Assembly: GCA_036675345.1 (NCBI GenBank)
Contig: JAKFFE010000021.1
Coordinates: forward strand, 1 to 64,000
Direction: 5' to 3'
Source: JALYOC01 sp036675345
GTDB lineage: Bacteria > Myxococcota > Myxococcia > Myxococcales > Myxococcaceae
DNA length: 64,000 nt
This document shows, piece by piece, positions 42,218-50,813 of this stretch; the first letter of the stretch is position 1, and every line of letters begins with the position of its first letter. Both the position numbers and the translations under genes were made by a program. The notes under the pieces are model-generated. The model saw only the letters and a list, made by a program, of their open reading frames with translations, ran no database searches and was not told the DNA's origin.

Positions 42218-43645
42218 ATGATGCTTCGCAGGCTCGTCCCGGCCCTCAGCTTGCTTGTTCCCGCCCTGGCGCTCGCGCAAGGGGTGGACCTGAACACCAT
42301 CTCCAAGGTGGAGGTGAAGGGCAGCTCGATCGAGATCATCGGCACCAAGAAGCCCAACTTCACGACCTTCACGATGACCGATCCGCCGCGGCTGGTGATC
42401 GACATCTCGGAGGCGGTGTTCTCCGGCGTCCCGGACGAGATGCAGGTGGGCAACGGCACGGTGACCGCGATCAAGACCGCCAGCTACGGATCGGACGCCT
42501 CGGCGATCGCCCGGGTGCTGATCGGCTTCGAGAAGGAGCTGGAGACCGACATCCAGAGCTCCGGCAGCAAGCTGGTGATCAAGGTCTCCGGCGGCGGAGG
42601 GGAGGCGGTGGCGGAGGCCGCCCCCGGCGCCGGCGCGGCGGAGGCGGCCGCCGAGGCCGAGCGTCAGAAGGCAGCGGCGGCGGCGGCCCAGAAGCAGCAG
42701 GCGGAGGCCGCGGCCAGGGCGGACGCGGACCGCAAGCAGCAGGAGCAGCAGGCCCAGGCGTCCGCCGCGGAGGCGGAGGCCACCCGCAAGCGCCAGGAGC
42801 AGGAGGCGCAGGCCGCCCAGGCGGCGGCCCAGGCGGAGGCGAAGCGCAAGACCGAGGCGGAGGCCCAGGCCAGCCGGGAGGCCGCCGCGGCCGCCGAGGC
42901 CGACCGCAAGCGTCAGGAGCAGGAGGCCCGCGCGGCCGCCGAGGCCCAGCGCCGCGAACAGCAGGCGGCCACCCAGACCGAGGCCCAGCGCAAGGCGCAG
43001 GAGGCCGCGGACGCCAAGACCGCCGCCGCCGAGGAGAAGAAGCGCCAGCAGGAGGAGGCCCGGGCCGCCGCCAAGACCCAGGCGGAGGAGGCGGCCAGCG
43101 CCAAGGCGGAGGCGGCGGCCGAGAAGAAGCGGTTGCAGGAGGAGGCCCGCGCCGAGGCCAAGGCCAAGGCGGAGGAGGCGGCCAACGCCAAGGCGGAGGC
43201 GGCGGCCGAGCGGAAGCGCCAGCAGGAGGAGGCCCGGTCCCAGAAGGTGGCCGCGGCCACCCCGCCGCGCGAGGCCCCCTCGGACACCGGCGGTCAGCTC
43301 AGCGTCTCCGGGCGCCGCAAGACCATGCAGCTGGTGGGCTTCAAGCAGCAGTCCGGCTCCTCGCGGGTGTTCGTGCGCACCGACGAGCCGGTCCGGTACA
43401 CGGTCACCAAGGGGCAGGGGAACACGGTGGTGGTGGAGCTGGAGAACACCCGCATCGACCTGGACAACAACGAACGCGGGCTGGACACCTCGTTCTTCGA
43501 CACCGCGGTGGCGATGGTCGATCCCCGCCCGGGTCCGACCCGGACGGTGCGGATCGAGATCAAGCTCAAGGAGTCCGTCCCCTACCAGACGTCCCAGCAG
43601 GGCAACGAGCTGTACGTGGACTTCGAGCGGCCCGCCCGGAGGTAG
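42218..43645 (+). CDS. Two-AMIN-domain periplasmic protein with a central coiled coil
   Basis: The protein has 475 residues. A signal peptide (ALSLLVPALALAQ) is followed by an AMIN domain (VDLNTISKVEVKGSSIEIIGTKKPNF to LVIKVSG, about residues 22-125). A central region of more than 200 residues is rich in Ala, Glu, Gln, Lys and Arg, ideal for a long helical coiled coil. A second AMIN domain (about 375-470, QLVGFKQQSGSSRVFVRTDEPVRYTVTK) ends the protein. AMIN domains localise proteins to peptidoglycan or secretin/flagellar machinery, for example PilQ, but no secretin domain is present here. LptD follows. Confidence 0.85.
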   Translation: MMLRRLVPALSLLVPALALAQGVDLNTISKVEVKGSSIEIIGTKKPNFTTFTMTDPPRLVIDISEAVFSGVPDEMQVGNGTVTAIKTASYGSDASAIARVLIGFEKELETDIQSSGSKLVIKVSGGGGEAVAEAAPGAGAAEAAAEAERQKAAAAAAQKQQAEAAARADADRKQQEQQAQASAAEAEATRKRQEQEAQAAQAAAQAEAKRKTEAEAQASREAAAAAEADRKRQEQEARAAAEAQRREQQAATQTEAQRKAQEAADAKTAAAEEKKRQQEEARAAAKTQAEEAASAKAEAAAEKKRLQEEARAEAKAKAEEAANAKAEAAAERKRQQEEARSQKVAAATPPREAPSDTGGQLSVSGRRKTMQLVGFKQQSGSSRVFVRTDEPVRYTVTKGQGNTVVVELENTRIDLDNNERGLDTSFFDTAVAMVDPRPGPTRTVRIEIKLKESVPYQTSQQGNELYVDFERPARR

Positions 43646-43675
43646 AAGCCGCTTCCCAGCGGCGCACCTTCGTTC

Positions 43676-46240
43676 ATGACATCGTTTCCGTTCCTCGCGG
43701 TCTGGTTGGCCACCGCCGCGCAGTTGCCCATTGCCACCCAGGCCACGCTGCCCACCGGCGAGACCGCCGAGCTGGCCGCGGAGCAGCTGGTCTATGAGCC
43801 GTCCAAGCAGCTGCTGACCCTCAAGGGGAACACGCTGCTCAAGACCGAGCAGCTGACCCTGCGGGCCGACGAGCTGATCTACGACCAGCAGGCCCAGCGG
43901 GCCACCGCGCGCGGCAAGGTGATGCTGGTGGCGCAGGGGACGATCGTCGCGGTGGCGGACGAGATCTCCGTCGACATCAAGACCCTGGAGGCCACCGTCA
44001 AGGGTGGCCTGTTCATGCAGAAGCGGAACGTGGACGTGGCCACCCTGCTGGCGGCCAAGACCCCCGAAGAGCTCAAGGCGCTGGGGGAGAACCTGATCAC
44101 CCTCAGCGGGGAGCGGATCCGCAAGACGGGAGAGAAGCAGTTCACCGTGGACGGGATCTCGTTTACCCCCTGCGACTGCAAGCCGGGCGAGCCCACCTGG
44201 CGGGTGGAGGCGGCGGGGGCCACGGTGGAGGTGGGGGAGAAGGCGATCCTCACCTGGCCCAAGGTCTACGTCTACGACGTGCCGGTGTTCGCGTTGCCCT
44301 GGGCCTACCTGCCGCTGGCCGAACGCCGCACCGGGCTGCTGCTCCCCAAGCCGCAGCGCAGCGCGCTCAATGGCTTTGCGATCGAACAACCGCTCTTCGT
44401 CACCCTGGGCGAGAGCTACGACCTGACCCTGACCCCCGGCTACTTCTTCGGCGCTCCGGCGGCGAACAACAACCTGCCGAGCTTCGGCATCGAGGGCCCG
44501 CGGCTGCACACCGAGTTCCGCTATCACCCCACCGAGGCCCTGCGCGGTCGGCTGGCCCTGGCCGGGATCTACGACCTGCGCCCGCAGCGGGACGTGATCC
44601 GCCCCTGGCTGATGCTGGGGGAGCTGAACAAGGAACAGGCGGGCGGAGAGGCGAGGGGGCTGCGCGGCGAGGCCTCCTTCCAGCACACCTGGGACATGGG
44701 GAACGGCTGGAACAACCGGGCCGACCTGTCCCTGGTCTCCGACGGAAACTACACCCGGGATGTGCAGGCGGACGTGCTGCTCAAGGAGGTCCAGTACCTG
44801 CGCTCCTCGGCGGTGCTCTTCCACCGGGCGGATGATCACTACGCGGGGCTGGACCTCACCCTCCGGCAGGACCTGCGCTGGGGCTTCAGCCTCTTCCAGA
44901 AGGACTATCTGCTCAAGGATGAGCTCCACCCGGAGGATCCGGCCCGGACGATCCGGGTGAGGGAGGAGCAGCCGTTCCTGGGCCCCAACACCTTCCAGCG
45001 ACTGCCGGCGCTGACCTACGGGATCCCGGAGCGGCCGCTGTGGGGTCCGTTCTTTGGCGGGGTGAAGACGGAGTTGGTCCGGATCGCTCCGCTGCTCAGG
45101 AGCTTCGGGGATGAGGGCAGCGACGGCATCTACGATCTGCGGCAGGGCTTTCCGGAGCTTTTGGCCTCCGGGCAGGGCAATGGCCAATTCAATCCCGGAG
45201 AGCGCGAGTCGCGGCTGCGGCTGGATCTGCAGCCCCGGCTGTCCGCCCAGGTGATGGTGGGGGAGGTGCTCCGGGCCCGCCCCTACGCTTGGTACCGCCA
45301 GGACGTCTATCTGCGCGAGCGGAGAGGAAACTTCTCCCAGCGCGGGTATCCGCTGGTGGGGCTGGAGCTGGACACCGAGTTGGCGCGGACCTTCGGCCCG
45401 ACCACCTCGCTGCTGCGCCATTCGATTAACCCCTCGGTGGACCTGCGCTGGGTGCCGCTGATCCTGGGCGAGACCCCCGGCGACTACGACGAGGTGGACA
45501 CCGCGGTCACCACCCACCGGGGCGGGGTGCAGGCCGGCTTTGCGCAGGGAGTGGTGGAGGTCCACCAGCAACTGGCCACCCGGAACGCCAGCGGCGCGGT
45601 GCGCGAGCTGCTGAGGTTGGACCTGGGCCAGCCGTTCGATCTGGGCTACCGCTCCCGGGCGCGGCTGGGGGACTCCTTTGCCCGGGCGCGGCTGGCGCTG
45701 GACCGGGTCAGCCTGGAGTCGGTGGCCCGCTACAACCTCCAGGAGGAGCGGCTGACCCAGTTCTCCGGCACCGCCGGGATCAACGACGGCAAGGGGAACC
45801 ACGGCTACCTCCGCTACGACAACCTGGCGGTGGACGGCAGCGATCAGCTGCGGCGGGGGATCGACACCCTGATGGGGCCGTCTTCGCTGTTGTCCTCGGC
45901 GGGCAAGCAGAACGACACCGCCACCCGCGCCCAGCTGCTGGTGGCGGGCGGGCGTTACAACTTCCCCTTCGGGCTGGGCCTCCGCTACGAGGCGGTGGTC
46001 ACCCCCAACTTCCAGCAGGCGGTGCTCACCGGACCGGGAAAGGGGGCCACCAAGCAGCCGATCGGGGGCTTGTTTGTCGGCAGCCCGCTCGCCCAGCAGG
46101 TGGTGGGCGTATCCTATGGACCTGCCTGCGATTGTTGGCGCCTCGAGGGGTTTGCGGTTATTCGACGGAACGTTGCCGTCCCCGACTTCGGAGTGAACCT
46201 CACGCTCTCGCGGTTCGGGACCTTTGGCAGCGGGGGCTAG
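43676..46240 (+). CDS. lptD: LPS-assembly protein LptD
   Basis: The protein has 854 residues. A signal peptide is followed by the periplasmic OstA-like jellyroll (about 30-230; 'EQLVYEPSKQLLTLKGNTLLKTEQLTLRADELIYDQQAQRATARGKVML' has typical repeats), then an outer-membrane beta-barrel to the C terminus. A CDC pair at residues 166-168 and another at 818-820 are in the right places for the interdomain disulfides needed in LptD. It inserts lipopolysaccharide in the outer leaflet with LptE, which is not in this window. It is preceded by the AMIN protein and ends before an intrinsic terminator. Confidence 0.9.
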   Translation: MTSFPFLAVWLATAAQLPIATQATLPTGETAELAAEQLVYEPSKQLLTLKGNTLLKTEQLTLRADELIYDQQAQRATARGKVMLVAQGTIVAVADEISVDIKTLEATVKGGLFMQKRNVDVATLLAAKTPEELKALGENLITLSGERIRKTGEKQFTVDGISFTPCDCKPGEPTWRVEAAGATVEVGEKAILTWPKVYVYDVPVFALPWAYLPLAERRTGLLLPKPQRSALNGFAIEQPLFVTLGESYDLTLTPGYFFGAPAANNNLPSFGIEGPRLHTEFRYHPTEALRGRLALAGIYDLRPQRDVIRPWLMLGELNKEQAGGEARGLRGEASFQHTWDMGNGWNNRADLSLVSDGNYTRDVQADVLLKEVQYLRSSAVLFHRADDHYAGLDLTLRQDLRWGFSLFQKDYLLKDELHPEDPARTIRVREEQPFLGPNTFQRLPALTYGIPERPLWGPFFGGVKTELVRIAPLLRSFGDEGSDGIYDLRQGFPELLASGQGNGQFNPGERESRLRLDLQPRLSAQVMVGEVLRARPYAWYRQDVYLRERRGNFSQRGYPLVGLELDTELARTFGPTTSLLRHSINPSVDLRWVPLILGETPGDYDEVDTAVTTHRGGVQAGFAQGVVEVHQQLATRNASGAVRELLRLDLGQPFDLGYRSRARLGDSFARARLALDRVSLESVARYNLQEERLTQFSGTAGINDGKGNHGYLRYDNLAVDGSDQLRRGIDTLMGPSSLLSSAGKQNDTATRAQLLVAGGRYNFPFGLGLRYEAVVTPNFQQAVLTGPGKGATKQPIGGLFVGSPLAQQVVGVSYGPACDCWRLEGFAVIRRNVAVPDFGVNLTLSRFGTFGSGG

Positions 46241-46270
46241 TCGCCCTTGAGTCAGCTTGTCGTTTCAAGT

Positions 46271-46304
46271 CGCGCTCGCTCTGCTAGGAAGCGCGGCGTT
46301 TTTT
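46271..46304 (+). terminator. Intrinsic terminator after lptD
   Basis: CGCGCT (46271-46276) pairs with AGCGCG (46290-46295), and GCG then TTTTTT follows. It lies 30 bases after the lptD stop and separates it from the XRE regulator. Confidence 0.75.
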
Positions 46305-46388
46305 CGAAAGTTGTTCCTACTTGGCGGCGGACCGGAGGTACCGGCCCGCCGCACACATCTCGACCCTTGCATCCTGGAAGAACAACCC

Positions 46389-46751
46389 GTGTCCGACATC
46401 GGCAAGCGCATTGGCCAGAGAATCCGTGATCTGCGCACCCAGCGGCCTGAACGCTGGACCCAAGAGGATCTCGCCGAGCGCGCGAAGATCAGCGTCTCCT
46501 TCCTCTCCATGATCGAGCGCGGCGAGCGCGTCGCACACGTGGAGACCCTGGCCTCGCTGGCCGAAGCGCTGGGGGTGACCCTGGCGGAGCTGTTCGCCGG
46601 GGCGGACACCCGGACCGACGGTGACGAGACCGAACAGCTGCTGCGGCCCCTCTCGGAGTTCGCCCGGGCGCGTCGTCTGACCTCCCGGGACGTGGAGAAG
46701 CTGCTGGGGGTGGCCCGCGCCATGTTCAGCGGACATCCGTCCAATCCTTGA
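46389..46751 (+). CDS. XRE-family transcriptional regulator
   Basis: The protein has 120 residues. IGKRIGQRIRDLRTQRPERWTQEDLAERAKISVSFLSMIERGERVAHVETLASLAEALGVTLAELF is a full HTH_3/Cro-C1 domain. The C-terminal tail (LRPLSEFARARRLTSRDVEKLLGVARAMFSG) is helical and may bring about dimerisation. GTG 46389 follows GGAAGA at eight bases and begins directly before the HTH, so the upstream frame is not coding. Targets unknown. Confidence 0.88.
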   Translation: MSDIGKRIGQRIRDLRTQRPERWTQEDLAERAKISVSFLSMIERGERVAHVETLASLAEALGVTLAELFAGADTRTDGDETEQLLRPLSEFARARRLTSRDVEKLLGVARAMFSGHPSNP

Positions 46752-46821
46752 CGGGCCCGCATGCCGGCCGGGAAGATGGGCGCCGGAAGTCCATCCGCCC
46801 GAAAACCGGAGTCGTGTCCGC

Positions 46822-48354
46822 ATGCTTCGACGCCTCGCGCTCGTCATTCCCTGTCTGTTGGCCCTCGCCTGCGGAGGCTCGGTGCCCGCGTCGCTGGAGT
46901 TCGTGGGGGCGTTCCCTCCCCAGCCGCGAATCGGGGAGAGCACCACCCTGCAGTTCCTGGCCCGGGATTCCCGGGGTGAGCCGGCCGCGGGCGTGGAGGT
47001 GGTCTTCTCCTTCGCCGGCGGGGGCGATCCGGCCGGGGTGACCCTCGCCCCGCGCACTGCCCTGACCAACCGGGGCAGCGGGGTGGTGGAGGTCCAGGTC
47101 ACCTCCACCCGGGTGCAGTCGGTGATCGTGGTGGCCACCGCCGGCAGCGTGGATGAGGAGGGCAACGGGGAGATCCGCACCTCCCAGAGCCCGCCGATCA
47201 CCTTCGCCGGTGAGGGCAGCCCCAGCGGCCGGTCGATGACCTTCCAGTGCGGAGAGGTCGCCGGCTCCGCCTCCGGTGGCGCGCACGCGATCATGGCCTA
47301 CGACGACACCCGGAACCTGATCGCCGGCGTGAAGCTCAATTGCATTGCCCACGTGGCGGATCGCAACGGGGACGGGGTGCCGGGCGCGGTGGTCTCCTTC
47401 TTGACCGAGGCCGGCCACATCCAGCCGTCCGCCACCTCCCGCTCGGACGTGGTGGGCGACGCCTCCACCCTCTACAAGACGGCGCTGCCGCTCCCCAAGG
47501 ACGTGGCGCCGGGGACCTTCAACCTCAACCCCTCCGCGGCGGACGCGCTGACCATGCCCACCCTGCTGGCGCCGCTGTGGATGCACCCCTTCGACTGGAA
47601 GACCAACCCGGTGCTGGACTACGCGCTGCCCGCCAGCCTGGAGGAGCCGCGCCGGATCGATCCGGTCCGCGGGACCACCAACAACCCCCGGGACAACCTG
47701 GTGACGATGATCGCGGTCACCCGGGGCGAAGAGGGCTTCACCGACGTCAACAACAACGGCGTCTTCGATTCCGGGGAACCGTTCGACGACCTTACCGAGC
47801 CCTTCGTGGACTCCAACGACAACGGCACCAAGGACGCCGACGAGCTGTGGGTGGACACCGACGGCGATGCGACCTGGGACGGGAAAAACAACGCCCACGA
47901 TGCGGACACCAACATCTGGGTCTCCGAGCGCATCCTCTGGACCGGGGTCCCCCATGCGCGCGACTACGAGGACTCGGTCACCCCGGTGTTCCGGCAGGTG
48001 ACCACCCCCCCGGTGGTGAGCCACATGGGCTTCGCCCCGGTGGAGCTGCTGGTGTCCGATCCCTGGTTCAACGCCATGGCCCAGAACGGCAGCGGGGACG
48101 GTTGCTCCGCGGGCACCGACGACATTGTGGGCACCGCCCCGGCGCGGTTCGGCGGTGGCTGGGTGGGGGTGGCGCTGAGCTATCCGTCTCCCACCCTGTA
48201 CAAGTTCTTCGTGGTTGACGGCCACGACGACACCGATCTCGCGTTCTCCCCGCCGGTGTTCTTCACCCTGGCGATTGGCTGTCAGTTCACCGGCTCCCCG
48301 GTGGAGCCCTTCACCATCGACATTCCGATCTACGTCTCCGGCTCCGTGCAGTAG
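46822..48354 (+). CDS. Lipoprotein with Ig-like domains and Asp/Asn-rich calcium-binding-like segment
   Basis: The protein has 510 residues. The lipobox LALAC gives Cys17. Two Ig-like (Big_1-type) beta domains follow ('GEPAAGVEVVFSFAGGG' and 'DGVPGAVVSFLTEAGHI'). Around residues 310-360 there is a loop-rich segment (DVNNNGVFDSGEPFDD, DSNDNGTKDADE, DTDGDATWDG) resembling EF-hand-like or thrombospondin-type calcium loops. Probably outer-membrane or surface located; function unknown. Confidence 0.8.
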   Translation: MLRRLALVIPCLLALACGGSVPASLEFVGAFPPQPRIGESTTLQFLARDSRGEPAAGVEVVFSFAGGGDPAGVTLAPRTALTNRGSGVVEVQVTSTRVQSVIVVATAGSVDEEGNGEIRTSQSPPITFAGEGSPSGRSMTFQCGEVAGSASGGAHAIMAYDDTRNLIAGVKLNCIAHVADRNGDGVPGAVVSFLTEAGHIQPSATSRSDVVGDASTLYKTALPLPKDVAPGTFNLNPSAADALTMPTLLAPLWMHPFDWKTNPVLDYALPASLEEPRRIDPVRGTTNNPRDNLVTMIAVTRGEEGFTDVNNNGVFDSGEPFDDLTEPFVDSNDNGTKDADELWVDTDGDATWDGKNNAHDADTNIWVSERILWTGVPHARDYEDSVTPVFRQVTTPPVVSHMGFAPVELLVSDPWFNAMAQNGSGDGCSAGTDDIVGTAPARFGGGWVGVALSYPSPTLYKFFVVDGHDDTDLAFSPPVFFTLAIGCQFTGSPVEPFTIDIPIYVSGSVQ

Positions 48355-48385
48355 GCGGAGGGGAGGGCGCTGCGTTCAGGTCCGC

Positions 48386-48414
48386 TTGACGCAGCGCAGC
48401 CCGACCCCTACGGT
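48386..48414 (+). promoter_or_regulatory. Sigma-70-type promoter of the tetR operon
   Basis: TTGACG (48386-48391) and TACGGT (48409-48414) are separated by 17 bases. Transcription would begin near 48421, right at the palindrome described next, giving a simple repression layout. Confidence 0.65.
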
Positions 48415-48422
48415 ACCCGCGG

Positions 48423-48438
48423 CTGATTCTTGAATCAG
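48423..48438. promoter_or_regulatory. Perfect palindromic operator candidate for the TetR regulator
   Basis: CTGATTC-TT-GAATCAG is a perfect 16-base inverted repeat, 31 bases before the tetR start and at the predicted transcription start. It is the obvious autoregulatory site. Confidence 0.7.
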
Positions 48439-48469
48439 TAGGGGTCAGCCGGGAGCGAGGTCGGACGCG

Positions 48470-49165
48470 GTGACGGCGCAGAACCCAGCTGCAGACGGTC
48501 CGGGGGGCGAGAGCGCCGCCGGACAGGACCGCAAGGCCACCATCCTGCGGGCGGCGATCGACGTGTTCGCCACCAAGGGGTACCACGGCTGCCGGATCGC
48601 GGACGTGGCCCGGGAGGCGAAGGTGGCCTACGGGCTGGTCTACCACTACTTCAAGAACAAGGATGAGCTGCTCCAGTCGGTGTTCCGGGTGGGGTGGGAC
48701 TTCTTCGTCGGCAGGGTGAAGGAGGCCATCGCCGCCAACGGGGAGCTGGAGTCCCGGATCCGGGGGATCTGCGATGTGTGCTTCGAGGCCTACCGCAAGG
48801 ATCCCCGCGCGGTCCGGGTGCTGGTGCTGCAGGTGGCCCGCAGCCCGGCGATCGGCGGGCGCAGCCGGCAGACCGCCTTCGAGGAGATCATCGGGCTGTG
48901 CACCGCGATGTTCACCGAGGCCCGGGCCGCCGGGCAGCTGAGGGCGGGGATGGATCCCACCCTGGCCGCGCTGCTGCTGTTCGGGGCGCTGGAGATGGGG
49001 CTGACCGCCTTCGTGGTCGGCCTCAGCGACGCCAGCGATCCGGCCGCCCTGGAGCGGGCCAAGGCGCAGATCGCCGACTCCTTCCTCAACGGAATGCTTG
49101 CCCCGGAGGCCGAATGGAAGAGCGAGAGGTCCGCTACCAGATCCAGGGCCGCGCGGCGGTCCTGA
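48470..49165 (+). CDS. TetR-family transcriptional repressor
   Basis: The protein has 231 residues. HTH_TetR at about residues 22-68 (KATILRAAIDVFATKGYHGCRIADVAREAKVAYGLVYHYFKNKDELLQSVF). The C-terminal ligand-binding helices resemble FadR/YsiA-type fatty-acid regulators. GTG 48470. Its end overlaps the next gene by 52 bases, so translation of the enoyl-CoA hydratase begins inside it. The likely ligand is an acyl-CoA, inferred from the operon. Confidence 0.9.
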   Translation: MTAQNPAADGPGGESAAGQDRKATILRAAIDVFATKGYHGCRIADVAREAKVAYGLVYHYFKNKDELLQSVFRVGWDFFVGRVKEAIAANGELESRIRGICDVCFEAYRKDPRAVRVLVLQVARSPAIGGRSRQTAFEEIIGLCTAMFTEARAAGQLRAGMDPTLAALLLFGALEMGLTAFVVGLSDASDPAALERAKAQIADSFLNGMLAPEAEWKSERSATRSRAARRS

Positions 49166-49893
49166 CCATCGACCGGCCCCGGGCGCGCAACGCGCTCTCG
49201 GCGGCGGTGCTGGCGCAGCTGGGCGAGGGGCTGACCCGGGCGGAGGCCGATCCCCAGGCGCGGGTGATCGTCCTCACCGGGGCCGGGGAGAAGGTCTTCT
49301 GCGCCGGCGGCGATCTGTCCACCATGAGCGGGGACGGGTTCCTCTCCGGCCACCAGGCCCGGCGCTCCTACGGCGAGCTGCTGTTGCGGCTGACCTCGGC
49401 GCAGAAGCCCACCCTGGCCCGGCTCAACGGGCACGCGCTGGCCGGCGGGCTGGGGCTGGTGCTGGCCTGCGACCTGGCGGTGGCCGCGGACGACGTCCAG
49501 CTGGGCACCCCGGAGATCGACGTGGGGCTGTTCCCGATGATGCTGATGGCGCTGCTGCAGCGGCACCTGGGCCGAAAGCGCGCCCTGGAGCTGGTGGTGA
49601 CCGGAGAGCGGCTGTCCGCCCCCGCGGCCCAGCAGTGGGGGCTGCTGAACCAGGTGGTGCCGCGCGCGGAGCTGGACGGGGCGGTGGCGGCGCTGGCGGA
49701 GAAGGTGGCCGGCAAGAGCGGGGCGGTGCTGGCCCTGGGCCGCCGGGCCTTCCTCACCGCCGAGGATCTGCCGCTGGCCCCGGCGGTGGAGTTCCTGGCC
49801 TCGCAGCTGTCCCTCAACGTGCTGACCGATGATGCCGCCGAGGGGGTGACTGCGTTTCTGGAGAAGCGGCCCCCGGAGTGGAAGGACCGCTGA
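49114..49893 (+). CDS. Enoyl-CoA hydratase/isomerase-family protein
   Basis: A crotonase-superfamily protein of 259 residues. VLTIDRPRARNALSAAV, LTGAGEKVFCAGGDLSTM (oxyanion hole), ARLNGHALAGGLGLVLACDLAVAADDVQLGTPEIDVGLFPMM. The two catalytic Glu of hydratase are not both evident: the first is replaced in the AGGLGL region, but a Glu is present in TPEIDVG. So it may be a hydratase or an isomerase/other crotonase. ATG 49114 is preceded by GGAGG. It overlaps tetR by 52 bases. Confidence 0.88.
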   Translation: MEEREVRYQIQGRAAVLTIDRPRARNALSAAVLAQLGEGLTRAEADPQARVIVLTGAGEKVFCAGGDLSTMSGDGFLSGHQARRSYGELLLRLTSAQKPTLARLNGHALAGGLGLVLACDLAVAADDVQLGTPEIDVGLFPMMLMALLQRHLGRKRALELVVTGERLSAPAAQQWGLLNQVVPRAELDGAVAALAEKVAGKSGAVLALGRRAFLTAEDLPLAPAVEFLASQLSLNVLTDDAAEGVTAFLEKRPPEWKDR

Positions 49894-49918
49894 TTTTTCG
49901 AAAGATCTGGAGGACGTG

Positions 49919-50812
49919 ATGGCCGCATCGAAGGACAAGGTGATCGTGACCTGCGCGCTGACCGGCGTGCTGGCCAAGCGCGAGCAGTGCCCCCACCTGC
50001 CGTACTCCCCGGTGGAGATCGCCGAGGAGGCCCAGCGGGCCTACGACGCCGGCGCCGCGGTGGTGCACATCCATGGCCGCGATCCGGTCAACGGCGACCA
50101 GTCCTGGTCCTCGGAGATCTACGGGCAGATCAAGGCGGAGGTGCAGAAGCGCTGCCCGGTGATCCTCAACTTCTCCACCGGTGGCTTCAACATGGGGGTG
50201 GCGGGGGAGGCGGAGAAGAAGCAGCGGCTGGAGTACGTGTGGAAGACCCGCCCGGAGATGGCGGCCTTGAACATGGGGTCGATGAACTACGCCAAGTACT
50301 CCGCCAAGCGGCGGGAGTTCGTGTTCGACATGGTGTTCATGAACCCGTTTGGCGACATCCTGATGGCCGCTCAAGCGATGCGGGAGGGTGGGGTCAAGCC
50401 GGAGCTGGAATGCTTCGATCTGGGCCACGTGCAGAACGCCGAGCCGCTGCTGGCGATGGGGGCGCTCAAGCCTCCGCTGCAGTACAGCTTCATCCTCGGG
50501 GTGCTGGGCGGGATGCCGGCCACCACCGAGACCCTCACCCACATGTCCCGGTCGATCGGCCCCGAGCACAGCTGGGAGGTGATCGGGATCTCCAAGGTGC
50601 AGTGGAAGCTGGTGGCCACCGCGCTGGTCCTGGGCGGAAACATCCGGGTGGGGCTGGAGGACAACTTCTACCTGGACGCCGCCGGGACCCAGATGGCCAG
50701 CGGGAACGGGCCGTTGGTGGAGAAGGCGGTGCGGATGGCCCGGGACATCGGCCGGGAGCCGATGACCCCCGACGAGGCCCGCATCGCGCTGAGCCTGCCG
50801 CAGGTCTGGTGA
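49919..50812 (+). CDS. Beta-keto acid cleavage enzyme (BKACE, DUF849)
   Basis: The protein has 297 residues. A TIM-barrel Zn-dependent enzyme that condenses a beta-keto acid with acetyl-CoA, splitting it to acetoacetate and a new CoA ester. Zn ligands VVHIHGRDP (His50, His52) and NIRVGLEDNFYL (Glu). Other landmarks are 'NFSTGGFNMG', 'ALNMGSMNYAKYS' and 'KPELECFDLGHVQNAEPLL'. ATG 49919 follows GGAGG. The exact keto acid is not known; 3-keto-5-aminohexanoate is one family substrate. Likely acts downstream of the crotonase in the same tetR-controlled catabolic route. Confidence 0.9.
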   Translation: MAASKDKVIVTCALTGVLAKREQCPHLPYSPVEIAEEAQRAYDAGAAVVHIHGRDPVNGDQSWSSEIYGQIKAEVQKRCPVILNFSTGGFNMGVAGEAEKKQRLEYVWKTRPEMAALNMGSMNYAKYSAKRREFVFDMVFMNPFGDILMAAQAMREGGVKPELECFDLGHVQNAEPLLAMGALKPPLQYSFILGVLGGMPATTETLTHMSRSIGPEHSWEVIGISKVQWKLVATALVLGGNIRVGLEDNFYLDAAGTQMASGNGPLVEKAVRMARDIGREPMTPDEARIALSLPQVW

Positions 50813-50813
50813 A

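Noticed and set aside
42068..45802. Long minus-strand open frame of more than 1200 codons
   Set aside because: Its Leu/Gly/Arg repeats are the complement of the coiled-coil codons of the AMIN protein, and lptD is clearly coded on the other strand.
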